A stretch of 64,000 nucleotides of DNA from Oehlia diaphana. Its lineage: Eukaryota > Glomeromycota > Glomeromycetes > Glomerales > Glomeraceae. Positions 1 to 11,616 of this stretch are shown here, one piece after another (within the stretch, counting starts at the first letter, position 1; each line of letters starts with the position of its first letter). The notes under the pieces were generated by a model. It saw only the letters and a list, made by a program, of their open reading frames with translations, searched no databases and was not told the origin of the DNA. The translations under genes were made by a program, and so were the position numbers. The DNA is taken from positions 146,038 through 210,037 of the forward strand of contig QZLH01000014.1 of NCBI GenBank assembly GCA_003833135.1, written 5' to 3'.

Positions 1-1
1 A

Positions 2-46
<45 letters not shown>

Positions 47-3000
47 GAGCAACAATCAATTTAAGAACAATCAAATATATAAATATGGAACACACAAGAA
101 AATAAATAAACCATCACATGTTACTATTTGCTCTCCCTAATCATTTCTCATTTAATAAGATTCATTGAAATATATATTATATATATTTATTATATGTATA
201 CTATTATACGTACATTATTATATTTAAATTTTATATCAATCTTATCTTTTTTATTGAAAAGAATTTTCCACTTAAAATAGAGAGTTAAAAATACAAATTT
301 GGCAATACATCAAAGAAATTTATAAAAAAAAATGTTTACAGATTGCTCCGGTCCAAATATATAAAAAAAACGGACTTCATTATCCGTTCGTGTGACTGCC
401 TTCATTTAAACTTGTCTAAAAGTGGTTTAGTAAAATATAAAATACAATATAGAATAAATTATTTATTATTAATAAAATGAATAAAAACGAAAGCTTTCAA
501 CAAGGCGCGGAATTAAATAAAAATTGTACCTTTTTAGCTAAGAATTCCCTTTATGTTCGAAAGATCAAAGGGATTACAATACGATCTACAACTTTTAAAG
601 AATTATTCATATATGCAATAAATTGTACGTTATTTGAATAGTAATATATAGTTAATAAATGATTTTCTTTTACGTCATACCGATATTAAATTTTTTTTTT
701 TTTAAAAAAAAAGTATACTAGCATCATCTTGCCTCTTGAATATTTTTTTAACGCCAAAAAAAACTTCCTGTTCTCTCTACCTCTTTTTTATATGTATTAG
801 ACTTCTAAATAGTATAAATAGTAAGAAAAAAAAAGAGAATATTAATAATTACTAAATAATCAAGGTACATAATATTTTCACTCCTAAATATATATTATTA
901 TTCACCAAGTTTATTAAATAATATGTATAATTAATTAATAATAAACAAATATAAAAGAAAATTACCAAATCACTATATTTAATCATGTCATCAATTCCAA
1001 AATTCAAGAGCATCAGACCCGTTATAGCGATATGTCGGGATCCATATCGAAATCTTTAAAAGAATGTCGTTATAATAAAGACTTCTTCAATTGGACTATT
1101 ACAATGTCCAAACATGTATAACTAATGACTCAAGCCAATCGGACATACAGTTATCGCTATAGGTTTTGATAAACTTGCACTATTATATATAGTTAGGGAG
1201 AAAGTTAATAAAATTAGATAAGAGGGCAGATCAATATTATTTTCCCACTTATTTAAGCCTAGTCTAATTGACCATCAATTTTTATCTGATCATATTATTA
1301 TCTCGCAAATAAGAACTAGATATAGATTTTTAATTAATAATATTAGATTAACTGAACATCGTAAGTACCTGATGTTATATTAAACTTCTTCCTTCGTTTA
1401 AGATAGTCGTCAAAGTGATCTTGAATATAAATTCAAATGACATACATTCGATTAATTAAAAATCAGAGAATAAATAGATATCTGTAACAATCATTTTATC
1501 TTGCATTTTTCCACACTATAAGAACGGACAATTTTTCGGAAAAAATTTAAAAGTGACGGGGAAAATAGATCCAAAGATTATAAATTTTTTGGTGTTGTGA
1601 GAAGTAAATTATCCATACTACATCATAACACATCCAATAATTAGGAAATTAACCGGTTTATTATTTTTTTTTAATATGCCACCTAACTACTAAGGTCTCA
1701 TAAATACCATAATATACCCACCCATGAGTATTCAAATGTCAGGAACTCTTGAAAATTCTAGATCTAAATCGTTGATATATAAGGTTTCTTGAGTTGGTTT
1801 CATTGTACTTTCTCTATAATTTTCCTGCTACTGATTCTAGTTCTAGTTTAACTTAGGACTAAAACTCTCTTATAAAAAGGATTCTTACAAGAGCCTTGGG
1901 TAAAGGTATAAAGTTAACATTAAAGTAAATAAAAACAATTAGAAATATAAAAGCCTTACCGTAATTGTTAAATTATAAAAAGGAAAAAGTAATTATAATA
2001 AAGATATAATAAGATTACGTCAACATATTTTTTAATTTTGTTTTTTGCCTTCTTTCAAAAGAAAAAATAGTTATCCAAGTGAAAAAAAAAAATGATTATC
2101 AATCTTTCAGAAAACCATTTGATCAGCTGATAAAATTTTCGTTACACACACCAATTGTCTTGTAACTCTAAATTCTAGACGTAAATTATGTAATGGATAA
2201 AATTTTGACAAAAACTTTAGGACAAACTTCCAAATACTTTACCACTAAAGCAATATCATTATTAAAGTAATATCATGTAATTATAACGAAACAAGATTGG
2301 ATTAAATTTCATAAATTGCTTTACTTACAAATCTTCAAGATGATTTTCAAATTTCGAATTCAACTACTGATTTTTTAGATAAAGACTGAAAAAAATTAGT
2401 TTACAATAACTTTATACTTATTTATTTTTACAAAATATCTGAACTTTTACTTTCATTGCTCATAATCAACATCTGACGCGCACGTCAGTTATCATCTGGC
2501 ACAAATCGCTCATATGAAGTAAGTAATCATGTAATGTTAAATTGTTGGAAATATGACATTTTAAGTTATTAGTGTTACTATTATTTTAAATTATTTAGAG
2601 ATATTCTAAATGCTAATAACACTATCCTTTTAAACTCTATAATATTTTTTTTTTCTAGCAGCAATTTCAGCCACCCAACGAACCAGTCTGTAGCGATGAT
2701 ACACATCACCGACGGAAAAATTGCTATATAGTATATCTTTAATAGTTACTTTATGATGTCTTCAATTTTCTATTGATGTTGTTCATATTGTTATTTCAAC
2801 CTGCAATTCTCTTGTAGCTTTTATTGTTGATAATATCGTTTCTGTTGCTGCTAGTCAAGTTCGAGCTAAGTTGAATCAGTACCGAACCGGACCGATAGGC
2901 TCGACTAGTTACGGTCCGGATCGGGTTGACTTGGCCCTTTAAGTTGATGGAGTAGTTAAACCGATGGATTCGATAGTAACGACTCCATTGGTTTGACTTG

Positions 3001-4094
3001 TAGTTCACTTGAACGTGGACGATTATCTTATTTTTCGCTATACCCTTTATCGGCTTCCTGCGGGGTATAGAGTGTTCCCTGAATAGGAAAAATATAGGAT
3101 TTTTCTTTGTTAACGGTAAATCGGACGGTCGAAGGTACACTAGTTGCAACTGCTGTTAAATAATGAAAAAGGTCATAAGAACAATTAATAAACTATTAAT
3201 ATTAAATTTAAATAACATATTATCATGAGGAATTAAAATAGATAATTAAAAAGTATTACAATGATGCGTTTTCATGTTTTTTTTTCGTAAACGTAACAGA
3301 TTCACAGGATGTAATTGTTATCGGACAATATAATTATTCAATCTGTAATTAATTATTATTAAAAGGTTAATGTAATCGATTAATTAACGATTAATCGGGT
3401 TAGAAATCATAATTCTGGTCAAACTGAAATCTCGGATCACGTGTTCCCAAACCAATTTGAAACCCATGATCCGGATAAAATCGGAAGCACTACACGGAAT
3501 TTGAATTCATTATAAATTGGAGATGTTTATATATAATAAACTTATAACATTATTTAAAGAGGAAATTTATTCATAAAAAAAAAAAATCTCAATAAAAAAT
3601 AATTGTTACATATTAATTTCTCGATTAATTGTAACGTTTGACGAATTATTCTATTTTTATAATATTGTATATTGTAGTAGTAAGGTTTGCGAAAGTGAGA
3701 TTTATGAAACGAGATTTTGAAAATAAAAAAAAAAAAAATACGTACAATAATTCGATTTGATAATGCACGTAATTTCACATGACTTTTGATTTACAAAAAA
3801 TATTGTAAAAAAAAATTGTATGCAAAAAAGTTTGTAAAATTAAAAACCTTTGTTACATCGCATAAACTTAAATTCTTGATATTATCTTTGTTATACTTTC
3901 ATTATGAATATTTCAATGATAATATAAAAAAAAAAAGTAGCAATTTTTTTAAAAAAAAGTATGTTGTTATTTATCACTCTTATTAACAATATTACAAACA
4001 AAATAAAAAAGGGGTAAAAAATGGTATATACACTATATTTTCAAAAGCGAACGAATTTTAACTACATAAAATTTCGGAAGTTATGTATAAAAAG
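1..4094. other. Gene-free AT-rich stretch
   Basis: I see no supportable gene. It opens with a T20/A25 homopolymer block at 1-44. An imperfect inverted repeat with ends TATAGCGATA lies at about 1022-1162. A less AT-rich island at about 2690-3150 holds an open frame on the minus strand, but its product resembles nothing I know and its codon usage is unlike the real genes here. The rest is low-complexity sequence. Confidence 0.5.
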
Positions 4095-4262
4095 TACGAA
4101 ATAATAAATTAATCCAATGAAATAAGGTTATTATTATTTAGATTTTCGGTTTTACTATACATAATAGTATAGAACAAAATCGTCGATTCGAAGTTATTCA
4201 TATCGATATTATTCGAAGTAATTTACCGGTAATACTTTCATCAGGCTATAATTGGGAATTAT
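4095..4262 (-). pseudogene. Decayed HMG-box gene relic (most degraded copy)
   Basis: This short stretch matches the outer parts of the better preserved relic at 19258-19510. Both share a left block built around CCAATGAAATAA, a middle block with TCGTCGATT and ATTCGAA, and a right end ATAATTGGGAA. The central part that encodes the HMG-like motif in the other copies is missing here, so this copy looks internally deleted. It is recognisable only by comparison with the other members in this window. No open frame remains. Confidence 0.4.
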
Positions 4263-4519
4263 AAATGTCATATTTGTTTTTTAGTAATTAAAAAACTTAT
4301 ATTAAATCTTAAATTAAGGAAGATAATTAAATAATTTTAGACATAATTTTAAAATTTTTTTTTTTTTTTTTTTGAATAGATTTTAATGTAAACCAAGAGA
4401 ATTTATAGAGTCGATAACATGTACAAACTGTGGTTATTAATGGTTTTGGTTTCTTTATTATCAATATCCTTATTTTTTTTTTTCTCTTTTTTTCTTTAAA
4501 AAAAAAAAAAAAAAAAAAA

Positions 4520-4583
<64 letters not shown>

Positions 4584-5559
4584 TTAGCTGCTTTTCGTTA
4601 ATATGAATTAATTAGCTGCCATTCATTAACATTGACATGAATGAATTAGCTGCCATTCATTAATATGAATGAAAAGCGCCGTGTAAAAAAAATCTCTAAA
4701 AAAAAAAAAAAAAACTTTATCGCATTTGAACACGCCAACGATTCCGAAATGCATTTAGGGCATATGATTCATGCGAATTTTAATAAGATGACCTCTTTTT
4801 CTTGGTTTCTTGGGCTGAACGGATGTACCGAACTTTTTTTTTTTATCTAAAAAGGGTAAAATTAAAACAGTGGAACTTTGTCATTTATGCATTAAAATTA
4901 AGAGAAACTGGAAAAAAAACCAGTTTATCAATATAATCATATGATCAACATCGGTTAATAAAGATAATCACAAACCTGATAAGGTGGTATTATGTTTTCA
5001 TCGGATCTAGTATTGTAATTGGTCATCATGAATTTATGGTTTACAATGACGATAATGTTCATACTCAATTGGTTGGTACATATTTAAAAGTTCAACGGAA
5101 TATCGAAAAAGTCTCCAGCCGATATCGAATTTAGTAATTGATTAAATTTAATAGAAATTATTATTTCTAGTTAGAATATATGTGTAATGGAGACTTTGAA
5201 ATAATATTCATATTATGCTCTTCCGAGCTCTGCATAAAAGACACGATGCAGAAATCAATATCCTTCTTTTTTTGGATAATTCCAGCTGAAATTATTTCGT
5301 ATTTTTGTTATCGTCGTCATTCATTTTATTGTAGGAAGGGAAGAACGAAAAAAAAATATTAAATATTTCTTCTTTTCAATTCTTTAATATTATAAAAGGA
5401 AGGTTACAAAACAATGTCTAAAATTTTTAATAAAAGAATTTAAATTATAGATTGAAATTATCAGCCCCGAATATATTTATTTAAATACTTTCATTTAAAC
5501 TTAATCTTAGATTATAGAAGGGTTCATTATCAATTACGATGCAATGAATAAAAAATTTT
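4263..5559. other. Gene-free stretch with long A/T homopolymer blocks
   Basis: Alternating A and T runs occupy about 4496-4580, followed by three near-copies of a short unit containing GAATTAGCTGCCATTCATTAA at about 4585-4670. Short open frames here are low in complexity and I do not accept them as genes. Confidence 0.5.
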
Positions 5560-5960
5560 GACCATTTCTCTCTAATAGTGAGTTCATTGATGAATATTTT
5601 AGAGAATAGATTTTGGATTTCAATATTGTTCTTTTAATATTCTCAACACATATATGTTGCCAATGGCTTGAGACACTACAATTTTCTCACAAATTTCAAT
5701 CCGCATAAAGACTTTATTAACTGAATAATTATAAGAATGACATCGGAGATTTTCATTGGAAAGAGGAACAGCATTTATCTCAATATCGGGAGTATTAAGT
5801 TTTATCAGCCTTCATTCCTTATTTATTGAATGACACAAATTTCCAATATTATTGATTATTTAAAAATATGTTATTGCGATGGAGGATATTCCAAAACTAC
5901 TTAATAATTTCATTGATATATAATAGTACTAAGAAATTTACGAAAGCAAAACGTATAGCA
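5560..5960 (+). pseudogene. Possible F-box/LRR gene relic
   Basis: A broken reading frame near 5735-5800 reads KNDIGDFHWKEEQHLSQY. This resembles CKDIKHFNWQTTQPLSQF in the intact F-box gene at 11617-13080, conserving D-I, F-x-W and Q-x-L-S-Q at the same spacing. Stops and frameshifts lie on both sides, and I cannot extend the match much further. It could be a chance match; the support is one motif. If real, it is an old fragment of the same F-box family that has an intact tandem pair at 11.6-14.8 kb. Confidence 0.3.
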
Positions 5961-8264
5961 TAGAAAAGAATAGTATGTAAAAAAGAGTTTTAGGGCAAGC
6001 ATAGGTATAGCAGCCATTATTTTTATTTATAATTTATATGCGTTTACGGTAAAAGAAAACAAACGAAACTAAAAATAAAGCTAAATAGTCTCCTAAGAAG
6101 TTATCAAAAAAAATATAAAAATTACAAACACTCCCTAGATTGTTCAATCAGAAGCACCGTTTAAAATGTGTTTTAGGATTATTAAACACGCGCGCTATTA
6201 CTAATAACATAGCAAAAAAATGTTGAATTGTAGAGGTAGTAATTTTTTAATGTTAATCCTTTATCCACTTACACTGTTACTTCTTTAAGAGGATAAATAC
6301 TAATGCTCAAAAAAAAAAAAAAATGAAATTAACATATTAATTAATAAGAAATAAATATTTATATAACTAATTTTTAACTCAAATTCTAACCTTTAGTCAG
6401 CATTTCAAATCTAATTGTTCTTGTGTTTGGTTCCAAGTTCTTGATTAAAATTTCTAGTTCAGTTCCCGACATAGTATGTGATTTTATTAGTTTTTGATGA
6501 ATTTGGAAATTCTTCAAACTCTGGTTTCTATGGCTGCTCTTTGAAAATATCGGGTCGTTCTAAATTTCATACTTATACTCCGTGTTGATACTTTGGTAAA
6601 TAAACACTTCCTTAGAAAGTTGCTCCGCAACTGTAGAAGTTCCTTCTTTAACTATAACACTGGTCCTTCGGGCATTTAATTTTACCAACACAGCTTAAAC
6701 TAACTACACACAAGTGATTCCGGTTTCTTCGGAGTTTGGACTGCTATTGATACAACAAATAGTTTAATATCACTGTATATTATTACGGAAGAGAATATTG
6801 TGGTTGGGCGACCCGCTAAAACGGGTTTCGCAGAAGACCAGCTAAACCGAAAGTATTACTTAATAATAATCAGTTTGAAGCAAAATCAACAAAAATTTAC
6901 TGAATCGAAAATTAATGTCGATAGAAAGTTGCTGAGAAAGAGGAACTAAAGAAGTATTGACAGAATTGACAGATGGTTGAGTTTGAACCTAACTAGATGA
7001 AAAAATTAACAAGATCGAAATTATGGTAAATAGACCTTCCGAACTATGAAGAAATATTACATATTCGCTTTGAAATTTTCGTAGTTAGTAAAAAGCAGAT
7101 TGCTTTAACAATTAAATCTAAAGAAGTTTACAAAGCAATAAAAAGTCACGTGAGTGTGCTGCAGATTGTCTGTGGATGGAAGTTAGAAATTAAGAATAAA
7201 ATATGCGGGTAATAAACATAAACATTGAAAGTGGCTTATGCAGTTATTAAATTGTAACACATATAACAAAGTTAGATAGATGAGTCGGGACGTAAAATTA
7301 TTTCATAATTATGCAATTATTAGGTAACACAACCCGTTTTACATCTATTTCATCGGATGGTCCGGATGGTCCGCGAAATTTAGAGATCTGCAGGAACGTC
7401 ATACAGACTTTTCATAAAATAAATTTAAAAATTTTCTTCTATTCACCAATCATCATTTTTTAGCATATAGCTCATCTCTACTAGTTGTTTTGTTCATTGT
7501 TAACGCTTTCATTTTACTAGAGAACGGAACCAGTTGTGACTTGTGAACCGGAACAAACTTGAGATTTTATTGGCTGAAGATCACGTGAGTTGATAGAGAC
7601 ACCCGTGACCATAAATTTTCACGCTCTGGACAATTCTAGGAATAATCAAAGAAACGAACTTGCTCTATGATGGGTGAGTGGCACGTTCACGTATAATCAT
7701 CGTACATTATTATTATGAAGTAACATGTTCCTTTTCTTTACAAATTATTTTCCACAGGATTTAATAGAGCTTTTCACCGGATTATCCTATGAATAATTTA
7801 GGATAATCCATTTAGAAATTTTAAGTTCCGGATATACTGTCAAAATAAGGGTATCGGTGATCAGAATAATTATCCAAGAACCGAGCTGATTATGAAATTA
7901 TTAGGATAATCCGAATTATTACCCATTTCAAGAGTTTTAGATTCGTTCAAAATAACAGGATATAAATCCGGATAAATAGGATAGGATAAATCTTAATATT
8001 CAAGGAAAACTCTATTTAGGAAAATTGATTCCCTCGCCCTCAGATTTACCTGACACTTTTGGCCTACATTAATATTTATGCTGGTAAAAAGTGACGAAAA
8101 AACTTCCTGTCGGTCGTCGAGTGAATAACCATATTTTTTATCATAATTATTATTTTTAATATTGAATAAAATTTTATGTTTAAAATCATGAATTCAATAA
8201 AAAATTATTATCCCGTTCGTCAATCATATTATTGGAAAAGAAACAAATATAAAACAATAACATA
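5961..8264. other. Gene-free stretch
   Basis: No intact gene seen. A minus-strand open stretch at about 6560-6700 (reading KLNARRTSVIVKEGTS) looks protein-like but ends in stops and I cannot assign it. A short inverted repeat GGATTATCC...GGATAATCC lies at about 7773-7811 with more GGATAA words downstream to about 8000. The remainder is AT-rich filler. Confidence 0.45.
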
Positions 8265-8723
8265 CAGTCAACTCTCTCTAAGCGCACCCTCTATAAGTAC
8301 ACTCCACCTGTAAGTACACTCCCAAGCTCAGTCCCGAACTTGGGACTTAGTAGTTAAGTGCACCCTTTTTATTAACACCGTGCAGTAAATTTTCTGAATC
8401 ATACATATTAAAGTATATTCCCTAAATGCACACACGTGATTTCAACTCTTGGTCCACCAATAAATTTTATAAAATAAAGTGGAACATGATTTTTGTTAAT
8501 AAACGGCACGCAATTTTTGCTGTGCAAATACGGTTTTATCCCAATATCTCACTGCAGTTTGTGACGTTAAAACAGCATATAATATAATAACAGATAAACA
8601 ATAATAAAGTATAATTTTTTTATATATCACATGAAATTTTATAAAATTATATAAGTGCACACCCTCTATAAGTGCACGTTCATGTCTAGTCCTAAGGGGG
8701 GTGCACTTAGAGTGAGTTGACTG
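8265..8723. mobile_element. Non-autonomous Tc1/mariner (pogo-like) MITE, 459 bp
   Basis: The element has terminal inverted repeats that start CAGTCAACTC and continue CTCTAAGNGCACCC; about 24 of the outer 27 bases match between the two ends. TA dinucleotides flank both ends exactly, as expected for a TA target-site duplication. Further inside, both arms repeat words such as CTATAAGTGCAC. There is no transposase frame inside, so it would need to be mobilised by an enzyme encoded elsewhere. The CAGT start and TA target suggest the pogo/Tigger branch of Tc1/mariner; that class call is inference from the ends only. Confidence 0.75.
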
Positions 8724-9549
8724 TATATGGAAATATTCTTATTAACTAAAAGTAAATCCAATTTGTTTGGTCAATTTCGCTCCAACTAATGTTGATTCCC
8801 AAGTAAAAAAAGTAGTAAGTAACTTATCTAACTTATCTAGAATTCCGAAATATATGATAAATATTCGTTCATTCTTTTATTAAATATAAATATTTTTTAA
8901 ATAACCTTTTTATCAACTAAGTGTAAAACATGAATTGCATAATGGCGGTAATACAAGTTTAACAACTCAGTTGAATGTTAATAAAAATGGAAATACCTAT
9001 ATGATTATCCGCAAACTCGGACTCTACCATTATATTTATCCTGGTAAATTCAGTTTAAAATCAACCAAGATCTTGGATCTGTGATATCTGCCTAAATTCT
9101 TTTTGCAAAAATTTCGGTTTCATCATTGACTAAACTATATAGTAATAATTTTTAATTTAATTTTAGTTATATAAAATGGGGAAATTAAATTTTGTGGGTG
9201 ATGCATTTATGCACCCCCAGTATACAAATTTATTTGTCAGATATTTGTGATCATCACGTGATTTATCCAAACTTTTTACCTACGATCACGTTTTAATAAG
9301 CTTTTATAAGCTCCATTTTTCTTTCTCACGCTCTCCTTATTTTTTTTTCTCTCATTTATTATTTACGGCTAAAAGTTGCTTGTCGAAATTATGTGAATTT
9401 CGTCATGTCGAAATTGTCGAAATTATTTTTCTATTCGTCATTTGCATTTTGGTCAATTTTAACAGTAGAATAATTTCGCCATGTCAAATGTCAAAAATGT
9501 CAAAATTACCTTTACCATTTCGGCAATGATCTTTTTATTTTCGGCAAGC
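8724..9549. other. Gene-free stretch
   Basis: No gene. A small hairpin GGGTG-ATGCATTTATG-CACCC lies at about 9198-9218. From about 9380 to 9550 degenerate words of the type AATTTCGNCA and GTCGAAATT recur. Similar words reappear at 10915-11070, so the 9.4-11.1 kb region may be a nest of decayed repeats. Confidence 0.4.
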
Positions 9550-9966
9550 AGCTTTATTTACGGCTTTAACAATGTCAATGAATGATATTGAATCTATGTC
9601 CAGTGATAGCCTAATAGTGACCTTTTACTGAAGAATTTCTTGAGAATATTCCAGATGACAGTGACTTAAGTGATAATGAAGTCTGCTTTGATAATACTGC
9701 GGAAACAAATACAAATTTAACATTAGAAGTTTGCTGACCAGCCTAAGAATATGAATAACCTATCAAATTTTGATCAGGAAAATGTTAGAAATCCTGTGAT
9801 AAGACATCCAAAGGGAAGACCGCCAGGAAATACCAGATTTAAAGACCTTTAGAAATTTCAAATGACTCTAATAAAATCACTAATGGGCGGACTCAAAATA
9901 AATGTAGTTATTTTAATAATCATACTACTTGTCCATCAAATCCTGTCAAAAGAAAAAAAAAGAATA
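9550..9966 (+). pseudogene. Relic of a repeat-family protein with AT-hook-like and zinc-knuckle-like tail
   Basis: Reading the plus strand across frameshifts gives an acidic stretch EEFLENIPDDSDLSDNE (about 9628-9680). It is followed by PKGRPPGNTRFK (about 9808-9842), an AT-hook-like GRPP motif, and then NGRTQNKCSYFNNHTTCP (about 9883-9936), which looks like a zinc knuckle with some ligands lost. From memory, this order (GRP-x-x-KRFK, then a Cys/His knuckle) is common at the C-terminus of MULE/SWIM-type transposase-derived proteins in these fungi. At least two frameshifts and several stops break it. The upstream catalytic region is absent. Confidence 0.45.
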
Positions 9967-10400
9967 TTAGGATTAGGGTTAGGGAGTTGGTTTATGGTTA
10001 GGAGTTTCAGTGCTAAAATTGTTGTGCGGAATGCTCGCTTCGAGCATGGTGCGGACAATATAATTTTATATATGTGTTCAAATCTGCCCTCATATTTTTA
10101 TTTGGATGTGCATCTGCGCACATAAAATCATAAATTTTGTGGCTAAATGTGCGTATATAGTCATCAGCTCACTTAATTATGGTATAAATGTGCTAGTACC
10201 GCACATAATTTTGAGTTTGAATTTTACACCCTGAGGAGTTGGCTTCATTACTTAGGGTTGGGACAGGGATGGTTGGTTTAGGGAAAAAAAATACTAATTC
10301 TAATTTTTCTTTTTTAATTATGTAGGATTTTGCATTGACTTAGGGTTACGTATTAGCTTCGGGTCTAGGAGTTGGCTTAAGTTTAGACATTGGCTTATAA
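9967..10400 (+). repeat. Degenerate telomere-like TTAGGG stretch
   Basis: At 9967-9985 the plus strand has consecutive TTAGGA, TTAGGG and TTAGGG units. Scattered TTAGGG, GGTTAGG and GGAGTTGG words continue to about 10390. An open frame runs through the first part but is only a by-product of the repeat. It could be a decayed interstitial telomeric tract or a chance G/T-rich repeat. Confidence 0.45.
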
Positions 10401-10516
10401 TATTAACGGATTCAGGAAAAATATGAGTATTTACCTTTCACTTTTATTTATATAGGATTGTTAATTGACATTTATGACGAAAAATTGCTAACTTATCATT
10501 GTTTTAATTATAGATA

Positions 10517-10704
10517 CCCCATAAAAAATTTTATCCGTTATTTCTGTAAAAGACTCCGTAAAAATGAGCCTTTCACGGATCTATTCACGGAAAAGGTAAA
10601 TAATTCTATAAATTTCATGATATAAGGTCATTAATTCCGGAAATATGAGCCTTTTTCGGAAAAAAAGATGGAGAATAAAAAACGGATCAACTTTTTTTAC
10701 AAGG
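10517..10704. mobile_element. Small MITE with CCCxxTAAAAA-type ends, 188 bp
   Basis: The left end reads CCCCATAAAAAATTTTATCC. The right end, read on the other strand, is CCTTGTAAAAAAAGTTGATC and then CG. The two form an imperfect terminal inverted repeat of about 22 bases. ATA occurs on both flanks and may be the target duplication. Related ends without a partner lie at about 25200 and 61350, so this is a dispersed family. No coding capacity. Confidence 0.5.
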
Positions 10705-10808
10705 ATATTGTAGACGTATTATTTAAAGTTTCATTTTTATAAGTAATTTTATTATTATTAGGGATGCGTAAAAAAAAAAATATGTGCAAATCAGGTAAAT
10801 TCATATAA

Positions 10809-10858
10809 TGCATAAAATTGTAAATTTTTTATGACATAAAAATTTACAATTTTATGCA
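10809..10858. other. 50-bp near-perfect hairpin
   Basis: TGCATAAAATTGTAAATTTT on the left is matched by its reverse complement on the right, giving a stem of about 24 bp broken by one extra T, with a two-base loop. It may be a tiny foldback element or the remains of MITE ends. No gene is adjacent that it could terminate. Confidence 0.6.
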
Positions 10859-11616
10859 CCCTTGCCAAAATTTATGCAGGTAAAAAATATTAAAAATCCA
10901 TGGAAATTTTATGGAATATTGAATTTCGGCATTTTCGTCTTTTAATTTTAAATTTTTTAAATTCTAAACTATTTCGGTAAGAAAAAATAATTTTTATAAA
11001 AACTTACGGCCCCCGCATTACTAAATATTTCTGTTTCGTCAAAATGACTAAATATTTCGATTTCGCCCAGCATCATTATCTTGGATAATTAAATACGAGT
11101 AAAAGATATTGACCAAAGCTACGAAGAATTAAATAAAAATCAAAAAAAAAAGGAGAATTTAGGACTATATCCGTATATTATATCATTTTATTTATAAAAT
11201 AAATATGTTTATTAAAATTCTAAAGTTATACACCGAGGCTTTACTATTAATAAACAATCAAAACAACGTATAAAGAATCAAAATATAATAATAAATAATA
11301 AATAATAAATAATAACGTAATAAAAAGTGAAAGAAATAAACAATTACAGTAAATAACTTTAATAACTTATAACTTATGAACTATTGTTTCCTAATTAAAA
11401 ATGCTTTGTTTTTATGTCCTTAATTGTCATTAATTAAATAATTTTTACATATGTCAGTTGATCGTCAACAATAACAATAATTACAACAATAACCACATAT
11501 TTTGATCATTCACCGCAGTACAGGGCTAAACTACATAAAACCCATAATCCTGAGTTTGCGTATCAATTATTAAATTATTACAATTATTACACACAGTTAG
11601 ACAAAATATCAAAATA
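10859..11616. other. Upstream region of the first F-box gene
   Basis: No gene. The stretch contains degenerate TTTCGGCA/TTTCGTCAAAATGAC words at 10915-11070 and an (ATAA)n microsatellite at about 11285-11316. The promoter of the F-box gene must lie in the last few hundred bases, but I see no unambiguous element. Confidence 0.4.

Noticed and set aside
2474..2487. TGACGCGCACGTCA, a CRE-like palindrome
   Set aside because: A single isolated site with no gene nearby; not enough to call a regulatory element.
2796..3149. Minus-strand frame of 117 codons in a less AT-rich island
   Set aside because: No motif recognised on either strand; possibly a very old transposon fragment, but nothing supports a gene.
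6560..6700. Protein-like minus-strand stretch KLNARRTSVIVKEGTS
   Set aside because: Short, ended by stops and not assignable; kept only as a possible decayed coding fragment.
9862..10125. Open frame of 87 codons on the plus strand
   Set aside because: It runs out of frame through a zinc-knuckle-like relic and a TTAGGG-type repeat; its product has no coherent domain.
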